This document shows, piece after piece, positions 9,701 to 16,962 of a DNA stretch of 64,000 nucleotides. Numbering within the stretch: the first letter of the stretch is position 1; each line of letters begins with the position of its first letter. The translations under genes were made by a program, and so were the position numbers. Origin of the DNA: an uncultured Bacteroides sp. (GTDB taxonomy: Bacteria > Bacteroidota > Bacteroidia > Bacteroidales > Bacteroidaceae); NCBI RefSeq assembly GCF_963678845.1, contig NZ_OY787468.1:186001-250000 (forward strand), given 5' to 3'. Under the pieces are notes generated by a model. That model did no database searches and was not told the DNA's origin. It saw only the letters and a list, made by a program, of their open reading frames with translations.

Positions 9701-10612
9701 ATGAGTTACGCCCCTATCCTCTTATTTGTCTATAACCGTCCCGATCATGCACGAATGACTATCGAGTCTTTGTTGCAGAATAGTCTGGCAAAAAAAAGTG
9801 AACTTTATATCTATTCGGATGCAGCTAAAAATGAAGAAGCACAGCCGGCTGTTGATGAAGTGAGAAGACTTATTCACACTGTCAGCGGCTTTGCACGGAT
9901 TACCATCATTGAGCGGGAAGAGAACTGGGGACTGGCAAAAAGTATCATTGACGGAGTAACTACCCGGGTAAAGGAATATGGCCGCGTAATTGTATTGGAA
10001 GATGATTTGGTGGTGGCTCCTCATTTCCTTAAGTTCATGAATGATGCGCTTGAAATGTATAAGAACGAACCTAAAGTGGGACATATTCAGGCTTGTGAAT
10101 TCTTTGAGGATTCTACCCTTCCCGATACATTCTTTATTAAATGGACAGGAAGCTGGGGATGGGCAACCTGGGAAAGAGCATGGGACTTATTCAATCCAGA
10201 TGGAAAGGCTTTGCTCAAAGAGCTTGAGGAACGTAAGCTAACAAGGACTTTCGATTTTAATAACAAGTACGGTTTTACACGTATGCTTCGCCGCCAGATT
10301 GAAGGAAAGAACAATTCCTGGGCCATACGCTGGAATGCCAGTCTGTTCCTGAAAGATGTCCTGTCACTGAACGTGGGCAAGTCACTGGTAAAGAATGTGG
10401 GATTCGACGGAAGTGGAACAAACTGTGGCGGAGGCGGGCTATATGCCACTTCTCTCTATCAGGAAGAACTTCCGGTTATAAAGATTGAACCAATAGAAGA
10501 AAACAGAAAAGCCAGAAAGTCGGTTGAGAACTATTACGGCAAGACAAACTCATTCAGTGCAAAGGCAATCAGAAGAATAAAACGTACCCTTAAAGGAGAC
10601 TTCGGCGCATAA
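9701..10612 (+). CDS. GT-A glycosyltransferase (GNT-I/sugar-transferase-like)
   Basis: A 303-residue protein with PILLFVYNRPDHARMTIESL at the start, LEDDLVVAPHFL (about 97-108) as the metal-binding motif, and WTGSWGWATWERAWDLF (about 148-164), a signature of a Bacteroidota glycosyltransferase group distantly related to N-acetylglucosaminyltransferase I. The frame is open further upstream (9632), but that start lies inside the previous gene; the ATG at 9701 comes directly after its stop and gives the normal N-terminus. Donor sugar unknown. Confidence 0.83.
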   Translation: MSYAPILLFVYNRPDHARMTIESLLQNSLAKKSELYIYSDAAKNEEAQPAVDEVRRLIHTVSGFARITIIEREENWGLAKSIIDGVTTRVKEYGRVIVLEDDLVVAPHFLKFMNDALEMYKNEPKVGHIQACEFFEDSTLPDTFFIKWTGSWGWATWERAWDLFNPDGKALLKELEERKLTRTFDFNNKYGFTRMLRRQIEGKNNSWAIRWNASLFLKDVLSLNVGKSLVKNVGFDGSGTNCGGGGLYATSLYQEELPVIKIEPIEENRKARKSVENYYGKTNSFSAKAIRRIKRTLKGDFGA

Positions 10613-10667
10613 TAAAACTGTTGCGCAAAAAAACATCTTTCCCTGTTCCTTTTTCGGTTAAAACGAC

Positions 10668-10675
10668 TACTTTTG
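10668..10675 (+). promoter_or_regulatory. Possible internal -7 box (TACTTTTG)
   Basis: TACTTTTG fits TAnnTTTG and lies 17 bases before the chosen GT4 start at 10693, in an 80-base gap that breaks the otherwise tight cluster. No good -33 box is visible. It may be a secondary promoter. Confidence 0.35.
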
Positions 10676-10692
10676 TGGAAACATTTCACAAA

Positions 10693-11958
10693 ATGAGAGT
10701 ACTTATAATTAATACATCGGAACGCATCGGAGGTGCTGCTATAGCAGCCGGCCGATTAATGGAATCCCTTAAGAATAATGGAATCAAGGCAAAAATGCTG
10801 GTACGTGACAAGCAAACGGACCAAATAAGCGTAGTGCCACTGGATCGCTCATGGATGAACGTTGTTCGGTTTGTATGGGAACGCATTGTTATCTGGAAAG
10901 CAAACAGCTTTAAGAAGAATAATCTTTTTGCTGTATCAATTGCAAATACCGGAACAAATATCACTTCATTACCGGAATTCAAGCAAGCTGATGTTATTCA
11001 TCTCCACTGGATAAACCAGGGAATGCTCTCGTTAAATGATATAAAACACATTGTTGAATCGGGAAAACCTATCGTGTGGACTATGCACGACATGTGGCCT
11101 TGCACAGGAATCTGTCACCATGCCAGAGAGTGCACCAACTATCAGGAAGGATGCCACAACTGTCCTTTCCTATACAAAGGCGGAAGTAAAAAAGATCTTT
11201 CATACCGCATATTCAAGAAAAAACTTGCTCTTTACAAGAATGCAAACATAACGTTTGTGGCATGCAGCCAGTGGCTTCGTTCACAAGCAGAAAAGAGTTT
11301 GCTGCTTATTGGTCACCGTACCACCAATATCCCAAACCCAATCAACATCAACCTGTTCAAGCCACACGATACAAAAGAAGCGCGCTATAAATGCAATTTG
11401 CCCCAGGATAAGAAACTGTTGTTGTTTGGCTCAGTGAAAATAACTGATAAACGTAAAGGGATTGACTATTTTGTAGAGTCTTGCCGCTTACTGGCTGAGA
11501 AATATCCCGAGACGAAAGAGAAGCTGGGGATTGTTGTTTTTGGAAAACAATCATCACAGCTCAAAGAACTGATACCTTTTCCGGTATATGCACTCGACTT
11601 TGTAAGTGATGAAAAAGTAATGGTAGACATCTACAATTCAGTGGACTTGTTCGTTACTCCGTCTCTGGAAGAGAACCTTCCCAATACCATCATGGAAGCT
11701 ATGGCTTGCGGAACTCCCTGCGTAGGTTTCAACATCGGAGGTATTCCAGAAATGATTGATCATCTTCACAATGGATATGTAGCTGAATACAAATCCTCTC
11801 AGGACTTTGCCAATGGGATTCATTGGGCACTGAATGAATCGGAATACCCAACCCTATCAGAAGAAGCTGCCCGAAAAGTTGTTACTTACTATTCTGAAGG
11901 AATTATTGCAAAGAAGTATATTGATATCTACAATAAAATAACCGGAAAAGATGAATAA
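10693..11958 (+). CDS. Family 4 glycosyltransferase
   Basis: A 421-residue GT-B enzyme. The N-terminal domain has the glycine-rich ERIGGAAIAAGRL start; the C-terminal domain has SLEENLPNTIMEAMACG (from about residue 324), the E-x7-E type donor-binding motif of retaining GT4 transferases, followed by TPCVGFNIGGIPEMI. A cysteine/histidine-rich stretch (WPCTGICHHARECTNYQEG) occurs in a subfamily of bacterial GT4 enzymes. The frame is open from 10621 with a TTG, but the ATG at 10693 gives the canonical start. It overlaps the next gene by eight bases. Confidence 0.88.
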   Translation: MRVLIINTSERIGGAAIAAGRLMESLKNNGIKAKMLVRDKQTDQISVVPLDRSWMNVVRFVWERIVIWKANSFKKNNLFAVSIANTGTNITSLPEFKQADVIHLHWINQGMLSLNDIKHIVESGKPIVWTMHDMWPCTGICHHARECTNYQEGCHNCPFLYKGGSKKDLSYRIFKKKLALYKNANITFVACSQWLRSQAEKSLLLIGHRTTNIPNPININLFKPHDTKEARYKCNLPQDKKLLLFGSVKITDKRKGIDYFVESCRLLAEKYPETKEKLGIVVFGKQSSQLKELIPFPVYALDFVSDEKVMVDIYNSVDLFVTPSLEENLPNTIMEAMACGTPCVGFNIGGIPEMIDHLHNGYVAEYKSSQDFANGIHWALNESEYPTLSEEAARKVVTYYSEGIIAKKYIDIYNKITGKDE

Positions 11959-12703
11959 CCGCCCAAATCCACGTTTCTCTGTCATAACCGTTACCTACAA
12001 TGCTGAGAAGGTAATTGAAAAGACAATTCAAAGTGTAGTTGGGCAGACCTACAAAGAGTGGGAATACATCATCATTGACGGGGCTTCAAAGGATAGTACC
12101 CTTGCTATTATAGATAAATACCGCGATAATGTAAACAAGCTGATTAGTGAACCGGACAAAGGACTCTACGATGCCATGAACAAAGGAATTGCAGCAGCAT
12201 CTGGAGATTATCTGTGCTTCCTGAATGCAGGAGACATCTTCCATGAAAGCAACACTCTTCAGTTTATATCAGATTCTATATCCGGCAATACGTTGCCGGA
12301 TATTATCTACGGAGAAACAGCCATAGTAGATAAGGATGACAACTTTCTACACATGCGCCGTTTAAAGACTCCGGAAAAGCTTACCTGGAAAAGCTTTAAG
12401 CAAGGAATGCTGGTATGCCATCAGGCTTTCTTTGCCAAACGCACCCTCGCAGAACCGTTCGATTTATCCTACCGTTTTTCTGCCGATTTCGACTGGTGCA
12501 TCAAGGTTATGAAAAAAGCCTCAACACTGCACAACACTCACATCACAGTTATTGATTATCTGGATGAAGGATTAACCACACAAAACCACAAAGCCTCTTT
12601 AAAAGAGCGATTCCGCATTATGGCAAAACATTATGGCTGGATAAGTACTGTTGCTCATCATGTATGGTTTGTTATAAGGTTAATTGTTAAGCCAGAAAAA
12701 TAA
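11951..12703 (+). CDS. Family 2 glycosyltransferase (WcaA-like)
   Basis: A 250-residue GT2 enzyme: FSVITVTYNAEKVIEKTI at the start, IIDGASKDST (about 40-49), SEPDKGLYDAMNKGI, and FLNAGDIF near residue 92 as the metal site. This arrangement is typical of short glycosyltransferases that act on lipid-linked oligosaccharides. It overlaps the GT4 gene by eight bases, so the two are likely coupled, and it is the last glycosyltransferase of the cluster. Confidence 0.88.
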   Translation: MNNRPNPRFSVITVTYNAEKVIEKTIQSVVGQTYKEWEYIIIDGASKDSTLAIIDKYRDNVNKLISEPDKGLYDAMNKGIAAASGDYLCFLNAGDIFHESNTLQFISDSISGNTLPDIIYGETAIVDKDDNFLHMRRLKTPEKLTWKSFKQGMLVCHQAFFAKRTLAEPFDLSYRFSADFDWCIKVMKKASTLHNTHITVIDYLDEGLTTQNHKASLKERFRIMAKHYGWISTVAHHVWFVIRLIVKPEK

Positions 12704-12746
12704 CAAAACATCATTTAAGGTGAAAAACATTAAAATACTAAATATC

Positions 12747-13430
12747 ATGAAAACCCGTACATTACTTTTCTTGCTCTGCACGTTATGTTGCAGTTTATCC
12801 TTCGGTCAAAATCTAAAATCCATATCTGTTTTGGGCGATTCTTATTCCACCTTTGATGGCTATTTACAACCAGACACCAACTTTGTTTGGTATTACGCAA
12901 CTCCAAAGCAACAAACAGATGTAACATCGGTTCGTGAAACATGGTGGCACAAACTTATCAAAGAAAACAATTACAAACTGTGCGTCAATAATTCTTTTTC
13001 CGGCTCAACTATATGTAATACCGGCTATCGCAAAGAAGATTACAGTGACCGCTCTTTTATTACCCGAATGAAAAAGCTGGGTAATCCAGACATCATATTC
13101 ATATTTGGTGCCACAAACGACTGCTGGGCTAAATCTCCTGTTGGAGAATACCAGTACGAGAACTGGGCAAAGAAAGACCTCTATTCATTCCGTCCGGCAT
13201 TAGCATACCTCCTATCAAATATGGTTGATTATTACCCTAACGTTAAGATCTATTTTATTCTGAACAGTGAATTAACCAATGAGATTAACGAATCAACCAA
13301 AGCAATTTGTGCGCATTACAAGATAGATTGCATAGAGCTTCACAATATAGAAAAGAAAAGCGGCCACCCGTCAATAGCAGGTATGGCAGAGATTTCTAAG
13401 CAGATTAAGGAATATATGCAGAAGAATTAA
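12747..13430 (+). CDS. Secreted SGNH/GDSL-family hydrolase, atypical block V
   Basis: A 227-residue protein with a signal peptide (KTRTLLFLLCTLCCSLSFG, likely cleaved before QN) and SGNH blocks: GDSYS (about 29-33) with the nucleophile serine, NNSFSGS with the oxyanion glycine, and GATNDCW with the asparagine. The last block is KKSGHPS: the histidine is present but the usual aspartate three residues before it is a lysine, so activity may rely on a Ser-His dyad or be reduced. The ATG at 12747 is chosen because the longer frame starts inside the previous gene and hides the signal peptide. Family members include acetyl-esterases acting on glycans; its position suggests trimming of the exported polysaccharide. 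Confidence 0.8.
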   Translation: MKTRTLLFLLCTLCCSLSFGQNLKSISVLGDSYSTFDGYLQPDTNFVWYYATPKQQTDVTSVRETWWHKLIKENNYKLCVNNSFSGSTICNTGYRKEDYSDRSFITRMKKLGNPDIIFIFGATNDCWAKSPVGEYQYENWAKKDLYSFRPALAYLLSNMVDYYPNVKIYFILNSELTNEINESTKAICAHYKIDCIELHNIEKKSGHPSIAGMAEISKQIKEYMQKN

Positions 13431-13450
13431 GAATTTATTCAGGTTTACTC

Positions 13451-13520
13451 AATCCAAACATGTACAAGTTTGCCACCAGTCTTGTACATGTTTGGATTCA
13501 ATCTTGTACATGTTTAGATT
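13451..13520. repeat. Perfect 18-base inverted repeat plus a third copy of the arm
   Basis: Arms at 13451-13468 and 13481-13498 (AATCCAAACATGTACAAG and its exact complement) flank a 12-base loop. A third copy of the arm, in direct orientation to the second and with one change, lies at 13503-13520. It sits just after the SGNH gene and may act as a terminator, although no strong T-run follows. The rest of the 13431-13690 spacer shows nothing recognisable. Confidence 0.8.
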
Positions 13521-13690
13521 AGACCCTCCTTTGAGAATTACTAATCTCCCTTTCCATATAAATAATTCCAAAGCTGTATTGCAATAATCCATATTGCTTT
13601 TATCCAGCTATTACCAGCTAAGCACTTTTTAGTCAGATAAACGCATCTGATTATCAGCAATATACACTTTTAAGGGTGTAGATGGTGGTG

Positions 13691-13726
13691 TGGAGTAGCC
13701 AACTAAAATCGAACATAAGGTTAAGC
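13691..13726 (+). repeat. IS left terminal inverted repeat
   Basis: Thirty-two of 36 bases match the complement of 14923-14958; the outer 19 bases are identical, and the four differences fall between positions 20 and 27. Confidence 0.9.
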
Positions 13727-13744
13727 TAAATGTTTTAACTTATT

Positions 13745-14041
13745 ATGGGAGAAAGAAAAGAATACGACTCTGATTTCAAAGTAAACGCAGTCAAATTAAG
13801 CTATGAGAGAAAGAACCTCACTGGCTTATCCAGAGATCTTGGTATAACGCCTTATCTGATCTATCGTTGGAGAAAAGAATATAGCCAATATGGTGAAGGA
13901 AGTTTTCCTGGCAATGGAGTTCCTAAGTTGACTCCTGAGGAGAAAGAAATAGCTGAACTTAGGGAAAAGCTTCGAAAAATAGAAGTTGAAAATGAGATAT
14001 TAAAAAAAGCGCTTCACATTATCTCCAAGAGCGATCGATGA
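13745..14041 (+). CDS. IS3-family transposase OrfA (HTH protein)
   Basis: A 98-residue DNA-binding subunit with the helix-turn-helix FKVNAVKLSYERKNLTGLS..GITPYLIYRWRKEY (about 10-45) followed by a leucine-zipper-like helix with the spaced leucines ELREKLRKIEVENEILKKAL. The frame stops at TGA 14039-14041, overlapping the orfB start. A seven-A run at 14002-14008 is placed correctly for a -1 shift into the orfB frame, which would make the full OrfAB transposase. Confidence 0.92.
   Translation: MGERKEYDSDFKVNAVKLSYERKNLTGLSRDLGITPYLIYRWRKEYSQYGEGSFPGNGVPKLTPEEKEIAELREKLRKIEVENEILKKALHIISKSDR
14002..14009 (+). promoter_or_regulatory. Likely -1 programmed frameshift site (A7G)
   Basis: The run AAAAAAAG lies 30 bases before the end of orfA. 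In the orfA frame the last two codons of the run are AAA AAA; sliding back one base puts ribosomes in the orfB frame, which is open from here to 14928. A7G is a known slippery site in IS3-family elements. No stimulatory hairpin was modelled. Confidence 0.6.
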
Positions 14042-14928
14042 TTTATCAGTTCATACGTTCCAATGATAAGATCTGGCCGATTGAGGTAATGTGTAATGTC
14101 CTTAAAGTGTCCCGAAGTGGTTATTACAGATGGATTAAAGGCTCTCAAAGCAGACGGGCCGTAAAACGTAAATCCATATGTAAAGAGATTCAGATTGAAT
14201 ACTTTCAGGCAAAATGCCGTTATGGAAGTATACGAATAACTAAAGAACTAAATAAAAGGAATGTAAAGATCTCCAGAACAACTGTTGCACATTATATGAA
14301 AGAGATGGGTATTCAAAGCAAATTATCAAAGAAATATAAGATTACTACAGATTCAAATCACTCCGAACCAGTGGCAAATAATATCCTTAACCGATCTTTT
14401 GAGATGGATGTACCTTCAAAGGCTTGGGTCTCTGATATTACTTATATACCAGTCGTAGGAGGATTTTTATATTTAACAAGTGTGATTGATCTTTTTGACA
14501 GGAAAATAATTGGATGGAGCGTTAGCGAAAATATGGCAAGTGAATCGACTGTTATACCAGCCTTTAATAAGGCTGTAAGCAACCGTAAACCTCAAACGCA
14601 AATGATCTTTCATTCTGACAGAGGCTCACAATATGCTAGCAAAGCTATGGTTAGTATGTTGAAGTCCTATGGTATTCGGCAAAGCATGAGCCGTAAAGGG
14701 AATTGCTGGGATAACGCTGTTGCAGAGAGTTTCTTTAAAACATTAAAGGCAGAACTTATCTATGGGAGTAAGATATTGTCTAAAGAAAAAATGAAAACGC
14801 AATTATTTGAGTTTATCGAAATATGGTATAATAGAAGAAGAAGACATTCTGCTCTAAAGAACCTTACTATTGAAGAGTATTGGAATGAATATATTCAGAA
14901 ATTTAATAAATTGTCTAATGTTGCTTAA
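14038..14928 (+). CDS. IS3-family transposase OrfB (DDE integrase)
   Basis: A 296-residue DDE recombinase. An HTH_21-like N-terminal region precedes the rve catalytic core: first Asp in WVSDITYIP, second Asp in IFHSDRGSQYAS, and Glu in GNCWDNAVAESFFKTLKAEL, with the usual D-35-E spacing. The frame starts at ATG 14038 overlapping the orfA stop (ATGA), and lies in the -1 frame. The ORF is full length and shows no stop or shift, so the element may be active. Confidence 0.94.
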   Translation: MIYQFIRSNDKIWPIEVMCNVLKVSRSGYYRWIKGSQSRRAVKRKSICKEIQIEYFQAKCRYGSIRITKELNKRNVKISRTTVAHYMKEMGIQSKLSKKYKITTDSNHSEPVANNILNRSFEMDVPSKAWVSDITYIPVVGGFLYLTSVIDLFDRKIIGWSVSENMASESTVIPAFNKAVSNRKPQTQMIFHSDRGSQYASKAMVSMLKSYGIRQSMSRKGNCWDNAVAESFFKTLKAELIYGSKILSKEKMKTQLFEFIEIWYNRRRRHSALKNLTIEEYWNEYIQKFNKLSNVA

Positions 14929-14958
14929 CCTTGTGTCTAATTTTAGTTGGCTACTCCA
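14923..14958 (-). repeat. IS right terminal inverted repeat
   Basis: Partner of the left repeat at 13691-13726; begins six bases before the orfB stop and ends TACTCCA. The 14959-15281 spacer beyond it holds only a possible -7 box (TAAGTTTG, 15193-15200) for the next gene; I see nothing else in it. Confidence 0.9.
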
Positions 14959-15281
14959 TTTTTCCGGTTCTGAAAATAAAAATTTGAGAATTCTGCATTT
15001 TGCGGAATTATTGAAATTCTATTTCTGAAACCGTAAAATACTCTTTTTTGCTGCCACCTGTGCCACCTACTATTTTATAAAGCGCTGATTATCAATAATT
15101 ATTTTTACAAGAATTGGTTAAACCGTCTATTAACAAAACAAAGTCTGGATAATATTCTTATTCAGTAGCAACGATAAATCAAAAATATCCATTAAGTTTG
15201 TCCGGTTTATACACCATAAAAGAGTTATCAGAGTAACTACGAATGATAACAACTGCATTGACAATCAATAAATAAAATATT

Positions 15282-16130
15282 ATGAAGAAGTTTATAATCA
15301 CATTAGTACTAGTAGTACTGAATTCGGCGCCAGCTCTGGTTAGTGCTCAGAATGGACAATCAACCATGAAGAGAGTAGCAATTAAAGGAAGCGAAAAAAC
15401 ACTTAATACACAATGGCAGGGCAAGAAGGTAGCGTTTCTAGGTGATTCAATGACCGATCCCGGTAATAATGCCACAGCCGTATGGTACTGGCAATACCTG
15501 AAAGAGCTAATGGGAATAAATTACTGTGTATATGCAAAGAGTGGTTATCAATGGGATGGCATATACAAAATGGCAAATAAGTTACACAGCGAAAAAGCTG
15601 ATTCTATTGATGTTATTTTTATTTGGGCAGGTACAAATGACTATAACCACAATACTCCGCTGGGGAAGTTCTTTACTGAAACGAATGAAACAACAAACTT
15701 CAACGGGCAAACTGTAACGCGCAAACATCGCGAACCAATAATTTGCGACTCAACTTTCTGCGGTCGCATCAACAAAGTAATGTCATTTCTGAAAGAGCAT
15801 TATGCCAGTAAGCAAATTATAATCCTGACGCCTATTCATCGTGCCTTCGCTACATTCAGCGAAAAGAATGTGCAGCCAGATGAAAACTATGCCAATGACC
15901 TCGGCTTATACTTAGAGTCATATATCGGAATTTTAAAGCAGGCAAGCGATTATTGGGCAGTTCCATTAATTGATCTGCATTCTATAAGTGGATTATATCC
16001 ATTATACGATTCTAACGTGCCTTATTTTCATGACAGCAAAACCGACCGTCTACATCCAAATGCTTTAGGCCATTACCGTTTAGCTAAAACACTGCAATAT
16101 CAATTGTTAACTATACCAAGTACCTTCTAA
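15282..16130 (+). CDS. Secreted SGNH/GDSL-family hydrolase
   Basis: A 282-residue exported hydrolase. A signal peptide (FIITLVLVVLNSAPALVSA) precedes GDSMTD (near residue 54, nucleophile serine), AKSGYQWDG (oxyanion glycine), GTNDYNH (asparagine block) and DRLHPNALGH near the C-terminus with the catalytic Asp and His. All four SGNH blocks are therefore present, unlike the homologue at 12747. Likely substrates are O-acyl groups on glycans. It lies between a complete IS copy and a short remnant of the same IS, so it may have arrived or been separated from the glycan cluster by IS activity. Confidence 0.82.
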   Translation: MKKFIITLVLVVLNSAPALVSAQNGQSTMKRVAIKGSEKTLNTQWQGKKVAFLGDSMTDPGNNATAVWYWQYLKELMGINYCVYAKSGYQWDGIYKMANKLHSEKADSIDVIFIWAGTNDYNHNTPLGKFFTETNETTNFNGQTVTRKHREPIICDSTFCGRINKVMSFLKEHYASKQIIILTPIHRAFATFSEKNVQPDENYANDLGLYLESYIGILKQASDYWAVPLIDLHSISGLYPLYDSNVPYFHDSKTDRLHPNALGHYRLAKTLQYQLLTIPSTF

Positions 16131-16171
16131 GTAAGATACAATTCTGCTCTTAATATAACCTGAATTCGATA

Positions 16172-16209
16172 TGGAGTAGCCTTATGTCTATTTTAAGTTG
16201 GTAATACCA
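16172..16209. mobile_element. 38-bp end-to-end remnant of the neighbouring IS
   Basis: TGGAGTAGCC (16172-16181) equals the left end of the 13691-14958 IS. It is joined directly to a 28-base segment resembling the right end (TTATGTCTA.TTTTAAGTTGG.TAATACCA). All internal sequence is missing. This looks like the scar of a second copy that lost its interior, or a minimal derivative. Confidence 0.65.
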
Positions 16210-16254
16210 TGGAGAAAAATAAAGCCGAAAACGAACAATCAAAAGAGTAATGAT

Positions 16255-16455
16255 ATGAAATATTATTTAATAGCCATAGCTAGTATTATATTTGGAGTAT
16301 GGTTTACTCGATTTACATACAAAGATGAAAAGCGCTTTGTAAATCAGCGTTTTACAACCTCTTATATTATGCATTTTGGGGGTTATCTTGCCGGTATTGT
16401 CGCAATCATTGTAGGTGTATTAATGCTATTGGCTTTGCTGGGGTGTTTTAGTTAG
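16255..16455 (+). CDS. Small membrane protein of unknown function
   Basis: I do not recognise this 66-residue protein. It has two hydrophobic segments (about residues 3-18 and 41-62) separated by a charged, aromatic stretch (FTYKDEKRFVNQRF). The ATG at 16255 is chosen over the longer open frame from 16198, because the upstream part would run through the IS remnant. A 13-codon frame (16209-16250) ends just before it and may be the tail of a gene destroyed by IS activity. Confidence 0.5.
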   Translation: MKYYLIAIASIIFGVWFTRFTYKDEKRFVNQRFTTSYIMHFGGYLAGIVAIIVGVLMLLALLGCFS

Positions 16456-16499
16456 TCGGTAATGCATCAGATTTGGCGTTGTCCAAATAAACCCCTCTA

Positions 16500-16860
16500 A
16501 ACATCACCGTCCCTCAATGGTCAGACATTGCGGGGCGGTTTGTTTGTTCGCCCAGCACGAACTATTTGCTTTAGGGTGCAAGTCCCGAGCACGCCATTAT
16601 AGTTGGAAGTGTTAGCTTACGGCAAGGGTGTCTATTGCGAAGTGAAATCTGAAGGAAGCCTGTGGCAAATTCCCGGTCTGACGAACAGAAATCGGATATA
16701 AGGCTCAAAATATATGGATGAGTTTGCTAATTAAAACAAAGTCCTGTGCTATATAGATGTATGCGAGTAAATCCGGCAGATATATGGGAAGAAAGTATTG
16801 TATATTAGTTAATGATAAAAGAAGATAGATACTATGATCTTAAGCAAGATTTATGTTTTT
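16500..16860 (+). mobile_element. Truncated group II intron (5' domain I only)
   Basis: The stretch carries hallmark segments of bacterial group II intron domain I: GACATTGCGGGGCGG, GGGTGCAAGTCCCGAGCACG (16574-16593), GTTAGCTTACGGCAAGGGTG, ATCTGAAGGAAGCC and GGTCTGACGAACAGAAATCG, then TATAAGGC. Beyond about 16860 the resemblance stops. No reverse-transcriptase/maturase frame and no domain V/VI hairpin precede the YfhO terminator, so the intron has lost its 3' part and cannot splice. Exact borders are uncertain. Confidence 0.75.
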
Positions 16861-16894
16861 ACAATACAGATACAAATGAGTATTTATAGGAAAT

Positions 16895-16946
16895 AAAAAA
16901 TCGCCGGTTAAGCACTTATAAAAAGATGCTTAACCGGCGATTTTTA
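16895..16946. terminator. Bidirectional terminator hairpin below the YfhO gene
   Basis: A perfect 20-base stem (16895-16914 with 16927-16946, core TCGCCGGTTAAGCA) with A-run and T-run on its two sides. It lies just after the stop of the 828-residue gene. Confidence 0.85.
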
Positions 16947-16962
16947 TTTCTTATCAGTAATG

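Larger units (their letters stand above)
13691..14958 (+). mobile_element. IS3-family insertion sequence, 1268 bp
   Basis: A complete insertion sequence with 36-bp terminal inverted repeats (13691-13726 and 14923-14958, four mismatches; outermost bases TGGAGTAGCC), and the two overlapping reading frames of IS3 elements. The three bases on each side (GTG and TTT) do not match, so no target duplication is seen. It lies between two SGNH hydrolase genes at the end of the glycan cluster and appears intact. Confidence 0.92.
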
